From: Flavobacterium beibuense F44-8
Lineage (GTDB): Bacteria > Bacteroidota > Bacteroidia > Flavobacteriales > Flavobacteriaceae
Direction: 5' to 3'
DNA: 64,000 nucleotides
NCBI RefSeq assembly: GCF_000769915.1
Contig: NZ_JRLV01000005.1
Coordinates: 1-64,000, forward strand
The position numbers and the translations under genes were made by a program. Below the pieces are notes generated by a model. That model ran no database searches. It saw only the letters and a program-made list of their open reading frames with translations, and was not told the DNA's origin. This document shows, one piece after another, positions 8,929 to 19,551 of this stretch. The first letter of the stretch is position 1. Every line of letters begins with the position of its first letter.

Positions 8929-9366
8929 ATGAAAAAACTTTTATTATTGGTGTTGTTCACTACCTTTTCTTTTACAGCTGCTATGGCACAGAATAACTAT
9001 GGTGACGACCAAAATTACGACAATGATGATGATACCTTAGAGATGACAGATGAAGATGATATGTATGAGGAGGAAGACCCAGATGCATTTTTTATTGATC
9101 ATAAAATTTTACCGGGGGAAAGAATGATTATGATATCAAGAAAGTATATGGTAGACCCTAAAGAGATTTACAAATACAATGAATGGGCTATTAGCGGATA
9201 TGATGCTAAAACAGGCGGAGGTGTATTGAAAATTCCGTTACATAAATCACAGAAAAAGGATCTTGATGCTTTTAAAGAAAAACTTGAAAAAGAACGTGGA
9301 GGACCAATACAGGTGCCTACGCCAAAAAGAAAAAAGAAACATCTTACTACCGATACCGAAGAATAA
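8929..9366 (+). CDS. Exported LysM-like protein
   Basis: The 145-residue protein has a signal peptide (MKKLLLLVLFTTFSFTAAMAQ), a very acidic stretch (about 22-50, runs of Asp and Glu) and one LysM-like segment (HKILPGERMIMISRKYMVDPKEIYKYNE..., ending LKIPLHK), followed by a Lys-rich C-terminus. The start at 8929 gives the signal peptide at the N-terminus; an in-frame TTG at 8908 lies in the promoter box. It is followed after 120 bp by the larger LysM/PBP1-like gene, suggesting a linked cell-wall role. Confidence 0.75.
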   Translation: MKKLLLLVLFTTFSFTAAMAQNNYGDDQNYDNDDDTLEMTDEDDMYEEEDPDAFFIDHKILPGERMIMISRKYMVDPKEIYKYNEWAISGYDAKTGGGVLKIPLHKSQKKDLDAFKEKLEKERGGPIQVPTPKRKKKHLTTDTEE

Positions 9367-9486
9367 AAGAAGCAGTGATTGTGCGGTTATTTTAACTGAA
9401 ATTTATAATAAAAATACTGTACAGCACTCGTTACATAAATTAAATTTGCACCAACTTAAACAATTAGTATAAACCAAAACTTGAAT

Positions 9487-11418
9487 ATGAAGCATTTTGT
9501 AATTTTATTTTTTTCACTCGTGTTGTTATCCGGTTCGGCTTTTGCGCAGGGCAAGTATAAAAAGCATCAGGTAGCTAAGGGAGAAACGGTGACCGAGATT
9601 GCAAAAAAATATAAAGTTACCCCATATGATATTTTCAGGCTAAACCCTGATTCTCAAAATGGTATTAGCGAAGGTGCGGTATTGCTTATACCTACTGCAG
9701 GTAAAGTGAAATCGGAAACTGCTGCTGTGCCTGTTACAGAAAAAGCTACCAGAATTTCTAACCCTATACATGAGGTAAAGGCTAAAGAAACTATGTATGG
9801 GCTTACAAAACAGTACAATGTTACCGAGCAGGAACTTATTGCTGCAAACCCCGAACTGGTTGATGGGTTAAAAATAGGGCAAAAAGTAATTATTCCGGTA
9901 AAAGGGAGTGGTGTTGAGGCACAGGCCGAAAGAGCAGAGAAAGTATTTGAGAAAAAAGATGCGCCAAGTTATATGTATCATACCGTTGAGGCTGGTGAAA
10001 CAAAATACTCTATAGCTAAACAGTATGGCATGACCCAGCAACTTTTGGAAGAGCTTAACCCTGAGGTTAAAGATGTGCTTCCGTTAGGTTATAAGCTTAA
10101 GCTTGATAAGGCCTCGGTACTGACTAAAGAAATAGGTCCCGGCGCACAGTTAAAGCAAGATGAGCCTCAGTTTACCATGTATACTGTTCCTGCAAAGGAA
10201 ACAATGTACAATCTTACCAAAACAACAGGATTAACTAAAGAAAAAATAGAAGAGCTAAACCCTGAACTGAAAGAAGGCGGGCTTAGAGAAGGTATGGTTT
10301 TAAAGTTTCCTGCACCTAAAACAGGAGGTTTTATTACCGGAAAAAAAGCGCCCGGAGTTGTAAGTCTTGTTGATTCGCTTGATGTGCAGGGAGAAAAGCA
10401 ACTAGCACTATTGCTGCCTTTTAATCTTATAAAAGATCAAAGTAGTGAGGAGGAAACAGAGCGTGTAAGAACAGACAGATTCCTTAATATGACTCTTGAT
10501 TTTTATGCCGGAGCTTTAATAGCTATCGATTCGGCTAAAACATTAGGACTACCTATTAAGGTTAAGATACTGGATTCACAGGAGTCTAAAACTTCATCTG
10601 CTGTAGACAGGCTTAAAGCAAACCTTGTAGGGGTGAATGCGATAATTGGTCCGTTTTTTCAAAGCAACGTAGAAAGAGCTGCACAAACATTAACAAATAT
10701 TCCGGTGGTGTCGCCACTTTCTAAAGAGGTTGGTAAACCAATTGAGAACCTATATCAGTCGGTTCCTAGTCCTGATGTGGTAAGAGTAGCAATGCTTAAT
10801 TTCATTAAAAGCAAAAACGCTAACCTTATAGCGGTTGTTGATGAGAAAAAACTGAGTTCAAAACAGTTTATTAAAAACAATTATGCAGGAGCAAAAATTA
10901 CCGACCAGATGGTAACCGAAGAGTTGCTTAAGCCGTTACTTGATCCGGCAGGGGTTAACTATATATTGCTTGATACCGAAAGTGCCGGTAAAGTGTCTAA
11001 CACGGTAAGGGTACTTATGAAGATAAAAGAGGAGTATAAAATACAACTGGCTGTTTTTGAAAGGACTGATGTGTTGGATAATGAGGAGGTTCCGTTGCAT
11101 TTATTAACGCAGTTAAAAATGCAGTATGCTTCTATAACTAATGATACCGATACTCCTGAGAAACATTTGTTTATTAAGAAGTTTAAGGAGAAAAACGGAG
11201 TTTCTCCAAATCAGTTTGCTACCAGAGGTTTTGATGTAACTTTTGATGTTATTTTACGTTTGTTCCAGCCGGAAAGTTTTGGAGAAACAGTAGTGACAAA
11301 ATCGTCTGAACAGGTAGAAAACAAATTTGCCTATAGATCTCTTAACGGAGGTAATTATAATAGCGGAGTGTATATTTTGTATTATGATGAGGATTTAAGT
11401 ATTAAACACGCAGAGTAA
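9487..11418 (+). CDS. LysM peptidoglycan-binding protein with PBP1-type receptor domain
   Basis: It is 643 residues with signal peptide (cut after SGSAFAQ). Four LysM units follow, each with the YxVxxxETxxxIAKKY..T..xLxxLNP pattern, at about 28-70, 93-137, 163-208 and 231-275. The rest (about 300-643) resembles a type 1 periplasmic-binding fold (LLLPFNL, DFYAGALIAIDSAK, VNAIIGPFFQSNVE). Annotated relatives are called PBP1 and LysM domain-containing proteins. ATG 9487 (MKHFVIL) is preferred to the in-frame TTG at 9481. The protein probably binds the wall while sensing or organising something in the periplasm; no ligand can be named. The OsmC-like gene follows after 2 bp. Confidence 0.88.
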   Translation: MKHFVILFFSLVLLSGSAFAQGKYKKHQVAKGETVTEIAKKYKVTPYDIFRLNPDSQNGISEGAVLLIPTAGKVKSETAAVPVTEKATRISNPIHEVKAKETMYGLTKQYNVTEQELIAANPELVDGLKIGQKVIIPVKGSGVEAQAERAEKVFEKKDAPSYMYHTVEAGETKYSIAKQYGMTQQLLEELNPEVKDVLPLGYKLKLDKASVLTKEIGPGAQLKQDEPQFTMYTVPAKETMYNLTKTTGLTKEKIEELNPELKEGGLREGMVLKFPAPKTGGFITGKKAPGVVSLVDSLDVQGEKQLALLLPFNLIKDQSSEEETERVRTDRFLNMTLDFYAGALIAIDSAKTLGLPIKVKILDSQESKTSSAVDRLKANLVGVNAIIGPFFQSNVERAAQTLTNIPVVSPLSKEVGKPIENLYQSVPSPDVVRVAMLNFIKSKNANLIAVVDEKKLSSKQFIKNNYAGAKITDQMVTEELLKPLLDPAGVNYILLDTESAGKVSNTVRVLMKIKEEYKIQLAVFERTDVLDNEEVPLHLLTQLKMQYASITNDTDTPEKHLFIKKFKEKNGVSPNQFATRGFDVTFDVILRLFQPESFGETVVTKSSEQVENKFAYRSLNGGNYNSGVYILYYDEDLSIKHAE

Positions 11419-11420
11419 TT

Positions 11421-11819
11421 ATGACATCTAAAGTAACTTATTTAGGAGATTTAAGAACATCATCTGTTCATTTACAATCGGGTAGTGAAATTATATCCGA
11501 TGCTCCGCTTGATAATAATGGTAAAGGAGAGGCTTTTTCACCTACCGATACTGTTGCAAATGCTTTGGCAACCTGTATGTTTACTATTATGGGTATAAAG
11601 GCCAGGGATATGGGGGTTAGTATGCAGGGGTCTGTTGCGGAAGTGGCTAAAACCATGGCTGCCGACCCGCGAAGAATCTCAAAGATTAAAGTTGTTTTTA
11701 ATCTTAAAAGCGATGCCGATGATAAGGCAAGGGTAATACTGGAAAGGGCAGCAATGCATTGCCCGGTTCATTACAGCCTGCATCCCGATATTGAAAGAGA
11801 TATAACGTTTAACTGGTAA
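11421..11819 (+). CDS. OsmC family protein
   Basis: The 132-residue protein shows the OsmC/Ohr fold pattern: TYLGDLRTSSVH, then ALATCMFTIMGIKARDMG with the first cysteine on the central helix and HCPVHYSL with the second. The family reduces organic hydroperoxides through two cysteines. It begins 2 bp after the LysM/PBP1 gene and ends at a terminator, so it is likely cotranscribed with that gene. Confidence 0.88.
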   Translation: MTSKVTYLGDLRTSSVHLQSGSEIISDAPLDNNGKGEAFSPTDTVANALATCMFTIMGIKARDMGVSMQGSVAEVAKTMAADPRRISKIKVVFNLKSDADDKARVILERAAMHCPVHYSLHPDIERDITFNW

Positions 11820-11834
11820 TTCGGTTTTAAATAT

Positions 11835-11862
11835 AAAAATACCCTTCATTGGGTATTTTTTT
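11835..11862 (+). terminator. Intrinsic terminator after the osmC-like gene
   Basis: AAAAATACCC / GGGTATTTTT stem with TTCATT loop, followed by T-run. Confidence 0.85.
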
Positions 11863-11952
11863 TGTTTTATAGCCAGGGTACATTTGATACAGGAAGTTTT
11901 TTTAGATTCCTTTGGTTTATGCAAAGTGTTTCATTCGCGTGACACTTGGTTA

Positions 11953-11985
11953 TAAAAAGCACTCTGGATAAAGAGTGCTTTTTTG
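11953..11985 (+). terminator. Second terminator-like hairpin
   Basis: AAAAGCACTCT / AGAGTGCTTTT stem with a short loop and T-run, 90 bp after the previous terminator. No gene is visible between the two hairpins. The T-run also contains the TTG of the next promoter. Confidence 0.65.
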
Positions 11986-12016
11986 TTTTAGGGATGGCTT
12001 TTGGTTACTACCTTTG
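11983..12016 (+). promoter_or_regulatory. Promoter of the DUF3820 gene (TTG-N23-TACCTTTG)
   Basis: TTG at 11983-11985 and TACCTTTG at 12009-12016 match both Bacteroidota promoter elements with a 23-bp spacer. The predicted transcript start is near 12021, about 14 nt before the ATG. Confidence 0.65.
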
Positions 12017-12034
12017 CTGTTTACAGTATTATTT

Positions 12035-12265
12035 ATGGATGAACAAAGGGAGTTGCTAATAAAATTAGCACATGCCAAAATGCCTTTTGGTAAATATGAA
12101 GGGCGTTACCTTATTGATTTGCCCGAACATTATGTGGTTTGGTATCATAATAAAGGGTTTCCTGCCGGGCATTTAGGTAAGCAGCTGCAACTGGTTTATG
12201 AGTTAAAACTTAACGGACTTGAGGGGATGATAAGAAACATCAGGAATCAATATCCAAAGCCCTGA
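12035..12265 (+). CDS. DUF3820 family protein
   Basis: A 76-residue protein, MDEQRELLIKLAHAKMPFGKYEGRYLIDLPEHYVVWY..., with the MPFGKYxGxxLxDLPExYVxWF pattern of DUF3820. The function of this small cytoplasmic family is not established. ATG 12035 lies just downstream of a consensus promoter; longer in-frame extensions would read through that promoter and are rejected. Confidence 0.85.
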   Translation: MDEQRELLIKLAHAKMPFGKYEGRYLIDLPEHYVVWYHNKGFPAGHLGKQLQLVYELKLNGLEGMIRNIRNQYPKP

Positions 12266-12391
12266 AAAATTGAAAATTTGTTAAATAAACACCCTGAATT
12301 ACTGAAAAATAAAGCTGTTTTTCAGACTTTGGGTATTGGTATTTTCAAATTTTCAAATAACCTCATTTACAGATTACATTTTATCGGATAA

Positions 12392-14059
<1,668 letters not shown>

Positions 14060-14117
14060 TTTAGATAATTATATTCCTTGTAAAAGGATACACTTTGCGG
14101 TGTAACAAACTAATTAG

Positions 14118-16022
14118 ATGGAAGAAAAAAAATTAGATTACAAATCGGCCATAGGTTTTGCCCTAATTGCTGTGCTTTTAGGCTGGATGTTATTCAACCA
14201 GGTACCTACACAGGAAGAACTTGATAAAGAGAAAGCCGAAAAGGAAAAAGTAGAGCAGGAAAAGCAGGCTAAACTCGCAGATGAAAAAACAGCTGTAATT
14301 ACAGAACAGGATTCTATAGTTACAGACTCTGTAAAACAGGCTGGCCTTAGGGATGCTCTTGGAGCATTTGCTTACAGTGCATCATTACCTTCTGCTAAAG
14401 ATGCTGTAACCGAGCTTAAAAATGATAAGCTTTTACTTGAGGTTTCTAACAAAGGTGGTTACATTTCTGTAGCTACTCCGCTTGGATTTGAGCAATTCAG
14501 TAAAGATTCCGGTGAGATGGTAAAAATCATCAAGGATAACAATGCCGATTTTAACCTACAGTTTAAAACCAAAGATAACCGTATCCTTAATACAAGGGAT
14601 ATGTATTTTGAGCCTGAGCTTACTAAAAATGGCGAGAATCAGGTTTTAACTATGCGTTTAAAGGCAGGTGCTAATGCTTTCCTTGAATATCGTTATGAAA
14701 TGACACCGGGGCAGTATATGGTAGATTTTTCTATCCGTACACAAGGATTATCTCAGGTGCTTGATACTTCTAACCCTATTGACTTAGAGTGGAAGCTTAA
14801 AACTTACAGAAACGAAAAAAGTATCTCTTACGAGAATAGATATACTCAGGTTATTTATGAGTATGAAGACGGTAAAGATGACGATCTAAGTGTAGGTAGC
14901 AACGATAGCGAAAAAGCAGATGATGTTACTTATGTAGCGTTTAAACAACACCTGTTTACCTCTATCCTTTTAACAGATAAAGCATTTAAAACTGCCGATC
15001 TTGCATCTGAAAACCTGGTTAAAGATGAAGAGGTAGATACACTTTACACAAAGCAGTTTACTGCAAAAATGCCTCTTGAGTTTGATGGTGGTGAGCTTAG
15101 CTATAACATGGACTGGTACTACGGTCCTGCAGATTATAAGATATTAAACAGTTATGACAGAAACCTTGACGAGGTAATTCCTTTAGGATGGGGTATATTC
15201 GGTTGGATTAACCGTTATATTTTTATCAAGGTATTTGCTTTCCTTTCTTTATTCCTTCCATACGGTATAGGTATTATTATATTCACTATCCTTGTAAGGT
15301 TGGTAATGTCTCCGGTAACGTACAAGTCTTACCTGTCTCAGGCTAAGATGAAAGTTATTCGTCCTGAAATACAGGAGATAAACGAGAAGTACAAGAAAGA
15401 CCCAATGAAAAAGCAACAGGAAACCATGAAGCTTTATAATAAAGCGGGTGTGAACCCAATGGCAGGCTGTTTACCGGCATTAATGCAAATACCTGTATTC
15501 TATGCCTTATTCCAGTTCTTCCCGTCTTACTTTGATTTAAGACAAAAAAGTTTCCTTTGGGCAGATGACCTTTCGTCTTATGACTCTGTTTATCACTTAC
15601 CGTTCCGTATTCCTTTATACGGTGACCACGTGAGCTTATTCCCTATACTTGCCTCTATTGCTATTTTCTTCTATATGAAAATGACTACCGGAGATCAAAG
15701 TATGTCGGCACCCCCACAGGAAGGTATGCCTGATATGAGCAAAATGATGAAGGTAATGATTTACATCTCTCCTGTAATGATGCTTATATTCTTTAACAAC
15801 TATGCATCAGGACTGAGTTTGTATTACTTCATATCAAACACCATTACCATAGGTATTATGTTTGTAATTAAGAACTACATTGTGAACGATGAGAAAATCC
15901 ATGCAAAAATTCAGGAAAACAAAACCAAGCCTAAAAAGCAGGGACGTTTCCAAAAGAAAATGCAGGAAATGATGGAACAGGCACAGGAGCAGCAAAAAAA
16001 GCAGCAACAAAATAAAAGATAA
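14118..16022 (+). CDS. yidC: Membrane protein insertase YidC
   Basis: It inserts proteins into the inner membrane, alone or with SecYEG. The 634-residue protein has an N-terminal anchor (about 12-28), a large periplasmic beta domain (about 90-345), then the conserved membrane core (about 365-580, with VRLVMSPVTYKSYLSQAKM and NPMAGCLPALMQIPVFYALF). It ends in a basic, Gln-rich cytosolic tail (QQKKQQQNKR) suited to ribosome contact. Length is usual for Bacteroidota YidC. It follows pyrG. Confidence 0.96.
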   Translation: MEEKKLDYKSAIGFALIAVLLGWMLFNQVPTQEELDKEKAEKEKVEQEKQAKLADEKTAVITEQDSIVTDSVKQAGLRDALGAFAYSASLPSAKDAVTELKNDKLLLEVSNKGGYISVATPLGFEQFSKDSGEMVKIIKDNNADFNLQFKTKDNRILNTRDMYFEPELTKNGENQVLTMRLKAGANAFLEYRYEMTPGQYMVDFSIRTQGLSQVLDTSNPIDLEWKLKTYRNEKSISYENRYTQVIYEYEDGKDDDLSVGSNDSEKADDVTYVAFKQHLFTSILLTDKAFKTADLASENLVKDEEVDTLYTKQFTAKMPLEFDGGELSYNMDWYYGPADYKILNSYDRNLDEVIPLGWGIFGWINRYIFIKVFAFLSLFLPYGIGIIIFTILVRLVMSPVTYKSYLSQAKMKVIRPEIQEINEKYKKDPMKKQQETMKLYNKAGVNPMAGCLPALMQIPVFYALFQFFPSYFDLRQKSFLWADDLSSYDSVYHLPFRIPLYGDHVSLFPILASIAIFFYMKMTTGDQSMSAPPQEGMPDMSKMMKVMIYISPVMMLIFFNNYASGLSLYYFISNTITIGIMFVIKNYIVNDEKIHAKIQENKTKPKKQGRFQKKMQEMMEQAQEQQKKQQQNKR

Positions 16023-16027
16023 ACTGT

Positions 16028-16053
16028 AAAGCACTCTTCGGAGTGCTTTTTTT
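16028..16053 (+). terminator. Intrinsic terminator of yidC
   Basis: AAAGCACTC-TTCG-GAGTGCTTT hairpin with the stable UUCG loop, followed by T-run. Confidence 0.9.
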
Positions 16054-16126
16054 AATAAATTGGCTCACAGTTTGCAATACTAAAAACAGTACAATTTAAG
16101 TTTAGATATAAAACGTAAATATTATT

Positions 16127-16825
16127 ATGAGATACTTCGCAGTACTTATTACTCTTTTTATAACCTTGGGGCTTACCGCTCAAAACAAGGATAATATCAA
16201 TAAGTTTGACAGTAACGGTAAACGCCACGGTGTTTGGAAAGGCACTTATGATGCTACCGGAAGACCGCGCTATGAAGGTACTTTTAATCATGGTAAGGAA
16301 ACCGGAGTGTTTAAGTTTTTTGACGATACCCAAAAAGGTTCGGTTATAGCAACAAGAGATTTTACCGAGGGTAACGGTGTTAGCTTTACTACGTTTGTTG
16401 ATCAAAAAGGAAATAAAGTAAGCGAAGGTAAAGAAGTAAACAGGCAGCGTGAAGGCGAATGGAAAACATATCATCCTGACGGAAAAACTGTAATGCTGTT
16501 GGAACATTATTCTAAAGGTAAGTTAAACGGTATGGTGAAAGTATTTTTTGCCAAAGGTGAGCTTGCTGAAGAAAAAGAATACAAGGATGGGGTACTTAAC
16601 GGTATCTATAAAAAATATAATGAAAAAGGTACTGTACTGGAGGACTCCCACTACAAAAACGGGAAGCTTAACGGGCAGGCAGTATTTTACGATAAGTTTG
16701 GAAATGTATCGTCTAAAGGCGAATTTGTAAAAGGGTACAAGTATGGTTACTGGGAGTATTATGAAAATAAGAAACTGTTAAAAAAGGAGTTCATGTTAAT
16801 GCCTAAAGAGGTAACAAGGGACTAA
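16127..16825 (+). CDS. Exported MORN-repeat (YwqK-like) protein
   Basis: The 232-residue protein has a signal peptide (MRYFAVLITLFITLGLTAQ) and then repeated units of the MORN_2 type: GKRHGVWKGTYDATGRPRYEG, GKLNGMVKVFF, DGVLNGIYKKYNEKG, GKLNGQAVFYDKFG, KGYKYGYWEYY. Such proteins are common in Flavobacteriia and often carry the name YwqK antitoxin by similarity, but no toxin gene is adjacent and no toxin-antitoxin role should be assumed. mnmA follows after 51 bp with its own promoter. Confidence 0.82.
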   Translation: MRYFAVLITLFITLGLTAQNKDNINKFDSNGKRHGVWKGTYDATGRPRYEGTFNHGKETGVFKFFDDTQKGSVIATRDFTEGNGVSFTTFVDQKGNKVSEGKEVNRQREGEWKTYHPDGKTVMLLEHYSKGKLNGMVKVFFAKGELAEEKEYKDGVLNGIYKKYNEKGTVLEDSHYKNGKLNGQAVFYDKFGNVSSKGEFVKGYKYGYWEYYENKKLLKKEFMLMPKEVTRD

Positions 16826-16839
16826 TAAATATTTTGTAG

Positions 16840-16847
16840 TACTTTTG
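16840..16847 (+). promoter_or_regulatory. -7 box TACTTTTG of mnmA
   Basis: Matches TANNTTTG, 29 nt before the mnmA ATG. Confidence 0.6.
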
Positions 16848-16876
16848 CAGAAATTTTTTCAGGAAAGGAATTAAAA

Positions 16877-18064
16877 ATGAAACGAGTAGTAGTTGGACTT
16901 TCGGGCGGAGTGGATTCGAGTGTTGCGGCATACCTGTTGCAGGAGCAGGGGTATGAGGTAATAGGGCTGTTTATGAAAAACTGGCATGATGATTCGGTTA
17001 CCATCTCTAACGAATGTCCGTGGCTGGAAGATAGCAATGATGCTTTGCTTGTAGCCGAAAAGCTAGGTATACCTTTTCAAACGGTAGACCTTAGCGAACA
17101 ATATAAAGAACGTATAGTAGACTATATGTTCAATGAATATGAGCAGGGAAGAACTCCAAACCCTGACGTGTTATGTAACCGTGAGATTAAGTTTGACGTG
17201 TTCATGAAAATTGCCCTAAGTCTGGGAGCAGACTATGTGGCAACAGGACACTATTGCCGTAAAGGTACCATTGAGAAAGACGGTAACGAAGTATATCAGC
17301 TTTTAGCAGGTGTAGACGGTAATAAGGACCAGTCTTACTTTTTATGTCAGCTTTCGCAGGAACAATTGGGTAAAGCTTTATTCCCTATAGGTGAATTAAC
17401 CAAGCCTCAGGTGCGTGAAATCGCAGCTAAGATGGATTTGGTCACTGCAGAGAAAAAAGACTCTCAGGGGCTTTGTTTTATAGGTAAGGTTCGCCTGCCG
17501 GAGTTTCTTCAGCAGCAGCTTCAGCCTAAAGAAGGACTTATTTATGAGATTGATGCCGCTCAGGATACTTATAACCTAGATAAACCGGTATTTGACAGTG
17601 TAAAAGAGCAACTGGCTTTTGAGGCTAAAAACATTGACTACAAGCCAGAAATGGGTAAAGTGGTAGGAAAGCATCAGGGAGCGCATTACTACACCATAGG
17701 GCAGCGTAAAGGGCTTAATGTGGGTGGTACAAAAGAGCCTTTGTTTATCATAGCTACTGATGTAGCGAGTAATGCTATTTACACCGGGCAGGGGCATACC
17801 CATCCGGGACTGTTCAGGAAAGCATTATTCATACAGGGTAACGAGGTACATTGGGTACGTGAAGACCTTACTTTAAAAGATGGTGAAACCATGGAAGTAA
17901 TGGTTAGAATACGTTACCGCCAGCCGTTACAAAAAGCAACCCTGCATATGTTTGATAACGGAATGTACATTGCTTTTGAAGAACCACAGTCGGCGATTAC
18001 CGAAGGGCAGTTTGCAGCTTGGTATATTGACGACGAACTTATTGGTTCGGGCGTTATTTCGTAA
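16877..18064 (+). CDS. mnmA: tRNA-specific 2-thiouridylase MnmA
   Basis: It thiolates U34 of tRNA Lys, Glu and Gln. The 395-residue protein has the PP-loop GLSGGVDSS (7-15), the catalytic Cys100 ([12 protein letters not shown]), GHY (125-127) and the second Cys200 (GLCFIGKV), followed by the C-terminal beta-barrel ([14 protein letters not shown]). It is full length. Its functional partner for the same wobble base, mnmD, lies 14 kb away at 31664. Confidence 0.97.
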   Translation: MKRVVVGLSGGVDSSVAAYLLQEQGYEVIGLFMKNWHDDSVTISNECPWLEDSNDALLVAEKLGIPFQTVDLSEQYKERIVDYMFNEYEQGRTPNPDVLCNREIKFDVFMKIALSLGADYVATGHYCRKGTIEKDGNEVYQLLAGVDGNKDQSYFLCQLSQEQLGKALFPIGELTKPQVREIAAKMDLVTAEKKDSQGLCFIGKVRLPEFLQQQLQPKEGLIYEIDAAQDTYNLDKPVFDSVKEQLAFEAKNIDYKPEMGKVVGKHQGAHYYTIGQRKGLNVGGTKEPLFIIATDVASNAIYTGQGHTHPGLFRKALFIQGNEVHWVREDLTLKDGETMEVMVRIRYRQPLQKATLHMFDNGMYIAFEEPQSAITEGQFAAWYIDDELIGSGVIS

Positions 18065-18090
18065 TAAAGAATATCATATTTATATATAAA

Positions 18091-18119
18091 CCCAATGCTG
18101 ATAAGTGTTGGGTTTTTTG
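18091..18119 (+). terminator. Intrinsic terminator of mnmA
   Basis: CCCAATGCT / AGTGTTGGG stem (two G-T pairs), short loop, followed by six T. Confidence 0.7.
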
Positions 18120-18132
18120 TTTGGGTAAAATG

Positions 18133-18140
18133 TATATTTG
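18133..18140 (+). promoter_or_regulatory. -7 box TATATTTG of the 18146 lipoprotein gene
   Basis: Matches TANNTTTG and ends 5 nt before the ATG at 18146, which again implies a very short or absent leader. Confidence 0.5.
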
Positions 18141-18145
18141 TTAAT

Positions 18146-18838
18146 ATGAAAAGAATACTATTATTTTTAAGTATAGTGTCATTTTTTGCTTCCTGTAAAA
18201 AATCGGAGCAGATACCTGCTGTCACCACAGTTCAGGAATCAGTGACAGATTCTTTACCAAATGTCGTTCAGGATAATCAAAAAGATACATTAGTTAATCA
18301 AAATCATTCAGGAGTTTTAGTTCTTAACGAGGTCGCGACTTTTGTTGGTAAGATGGAACAGCAGGGATGGATATCTGATACTGTAAGGCTAAAAAAGCTA
18401 CATCAGTATAAATATCTTAATACCGACTCAATTCATTATATTAATAATTATCCATTTTATAAGATAGTTTTAGATGACGCCAGAATTAATGATGGTATAA
18501 ACGATGAGGGGTATGCCTTTATGCGAAAAGCTAAAAGTATTGTTGATTATTTTTATTATAACAAAGTCAAAGGCAATTTTATCGCTGATGGTATAATTGA
18601 ACAATGGGAGTTTAAAGATAATGAAGAGGCAAAGCAGGCTTTAGATATTATTAGGGATAATGGTAATAATATTTATTTCAACACTAACCATTTTGCATGT
18701 CGTATTAAAAACTATGTGATTATTTTTCATACCCGTGCTATGTCTTTTAGTTATGATCAAAAAAATATTTTCAGACAATTTACTGAGGATAATAAAATTA
18801 AAGAAGCAGACTTATATAATGGTCCATATAGGATGTAA
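18146..18838 (+). CDS. Hypothetical lipoprotein
   Basis: It is 230 residues with a lipoprotein signal (MKRILLFLSIVSFFASC, lipobox FFASC, Cys17). The mature part is hydrophilic, with aromatic- and Asp-rich segments and no domain I recognise. ATG 18146 is preferred because it puts the signal at the N-terminus; the in-frame upstream ATG at 18095 lies within the preceding terminator hairpin. Base composition is somewhat more AT-rich than its neighbours. Probably outer-membrane or inner-membrane anchored; function unknown. Confidence 0.72.
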   Translation: MKRILLFLSIVSFFASCKKSEQIPAVTTVQESVTDSLPNVVQDNQKDTLVNQNHSGVLVLNEVATFVGKMEQQGWISDTVRLKKLHQYKYLNTDSIHYINNYPFYKIVLDDARINDGINDEGYAFMRKAKSIVDYFYYNKVKGNFIADGIIEQWEFKDNEEAKQALDIIRDNGNNIYFNTNHFACRIKNYVIIFHTRAMSFSYDQKNIFRQFTEDNKIKEADLYNGPYRM

Positions 18839-18906
18839 CTATGATTTAGTAAATTTGGCTCGAAGGCTATCATTAAAGAAATAATTGAACACGAACCTGA
18901 ATTTTA

Positions 18907-19551
18907 ATGCTTTATAATTTACATACTCATAACTACACGGCTAATAGCGACATATTTGAAGTGGTAAACCGCTACCCTTATGAGGAAATAGATGTACCTT
19001 ATTTATCTACCGGTATACATCCCTGGTATATAGATATTGATAAACTGGAGGAGCATTTAGCTATAATTGACCAAAGGTTGGGAATGAATAATTGCCTTGC
19101 CCTTGGTGAGTGCGGACTGGATAAACGTATTGAAATACCCTTAAATGTACAACAGGAAGTGTTTGAAAAACAGCTTCTGTTAGCAAAAAAACATCAAAAA
19201 CCCGTAATTTTGCACTGCGTTGCCACTTATCAGGAAGCAATAGCTATTAAAAAGCAGTTAAAAATGGAGGAGCCCATGATAATACACGGGTTTTCTAAAA
19301 ATGCTCAGGTAGCAAAGCAATTGCTGGATAACGGTTTTTATATTTCGTTTGGTAAGTATCTGTTGCGTAACCCCGAGCTTTCGGCTGTATTTGCTACAGT
19401 GCCTAATGACAGGTTTTTTATGGAGACCGATACTATTGAAGAAGGATTGGAACTGGTATATGAAAAGGCTGCAACGGCAAAAAATATAGAAATAGAAGAA
19501 TTAAAGAATATAGTAAGCAATAATTTTAAAACCGTTTTTAAGAATGGCTGA
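18907..19551 (+). CDS. TatD family metal-dependent hydrolase
   Basis: The 214-residue protein starts with the metal site LHTHNYT (H-x-H), and also has GIHPW, GECGLD, ILHCV, IHGFS and METD, the ordered TatD-family motifs. Length is shorter than E. coli TatD (260), as usual for this Bacteroidota subgroup. Substrate unknown; TatD proteins have DNase-like activity. Its last 8 bp overlap the tcdA start, so the two are translationally linked. Confidence 0.88.
   Translation: MLYNLHTHNYTANSDIFEVVNRYPYEEIDVPYLSTGIHPWYIDIDKLEEHLAIIDQRLGMNNCLALGECGLDKRIEIPLNVQQEVFEKQLLLAKKHQKPVILHCVATYQEAIAIKKQLKMEEPMIIHGFSKNAQVAKQLLDNGFYISFGKYLLRNPELSAVFATVPNDRFFMETDTIEEGLELVYEKAATAKNIEIEELKNIVSNNFKTVFKNG

Noticed and set aside
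11863-11952. tRNA or known small RNA between the two terminators
   Set aside because: No cloverleaf or T-loop motif GTTCRA..C was found; only a short inverted repeat.
16127-16825. Toxin-antitoxin module by the YwqK name
   Set aside because: Only a MORN-type exported protein is present and no toxin gene is adjacent; the neighbour is mnmA.
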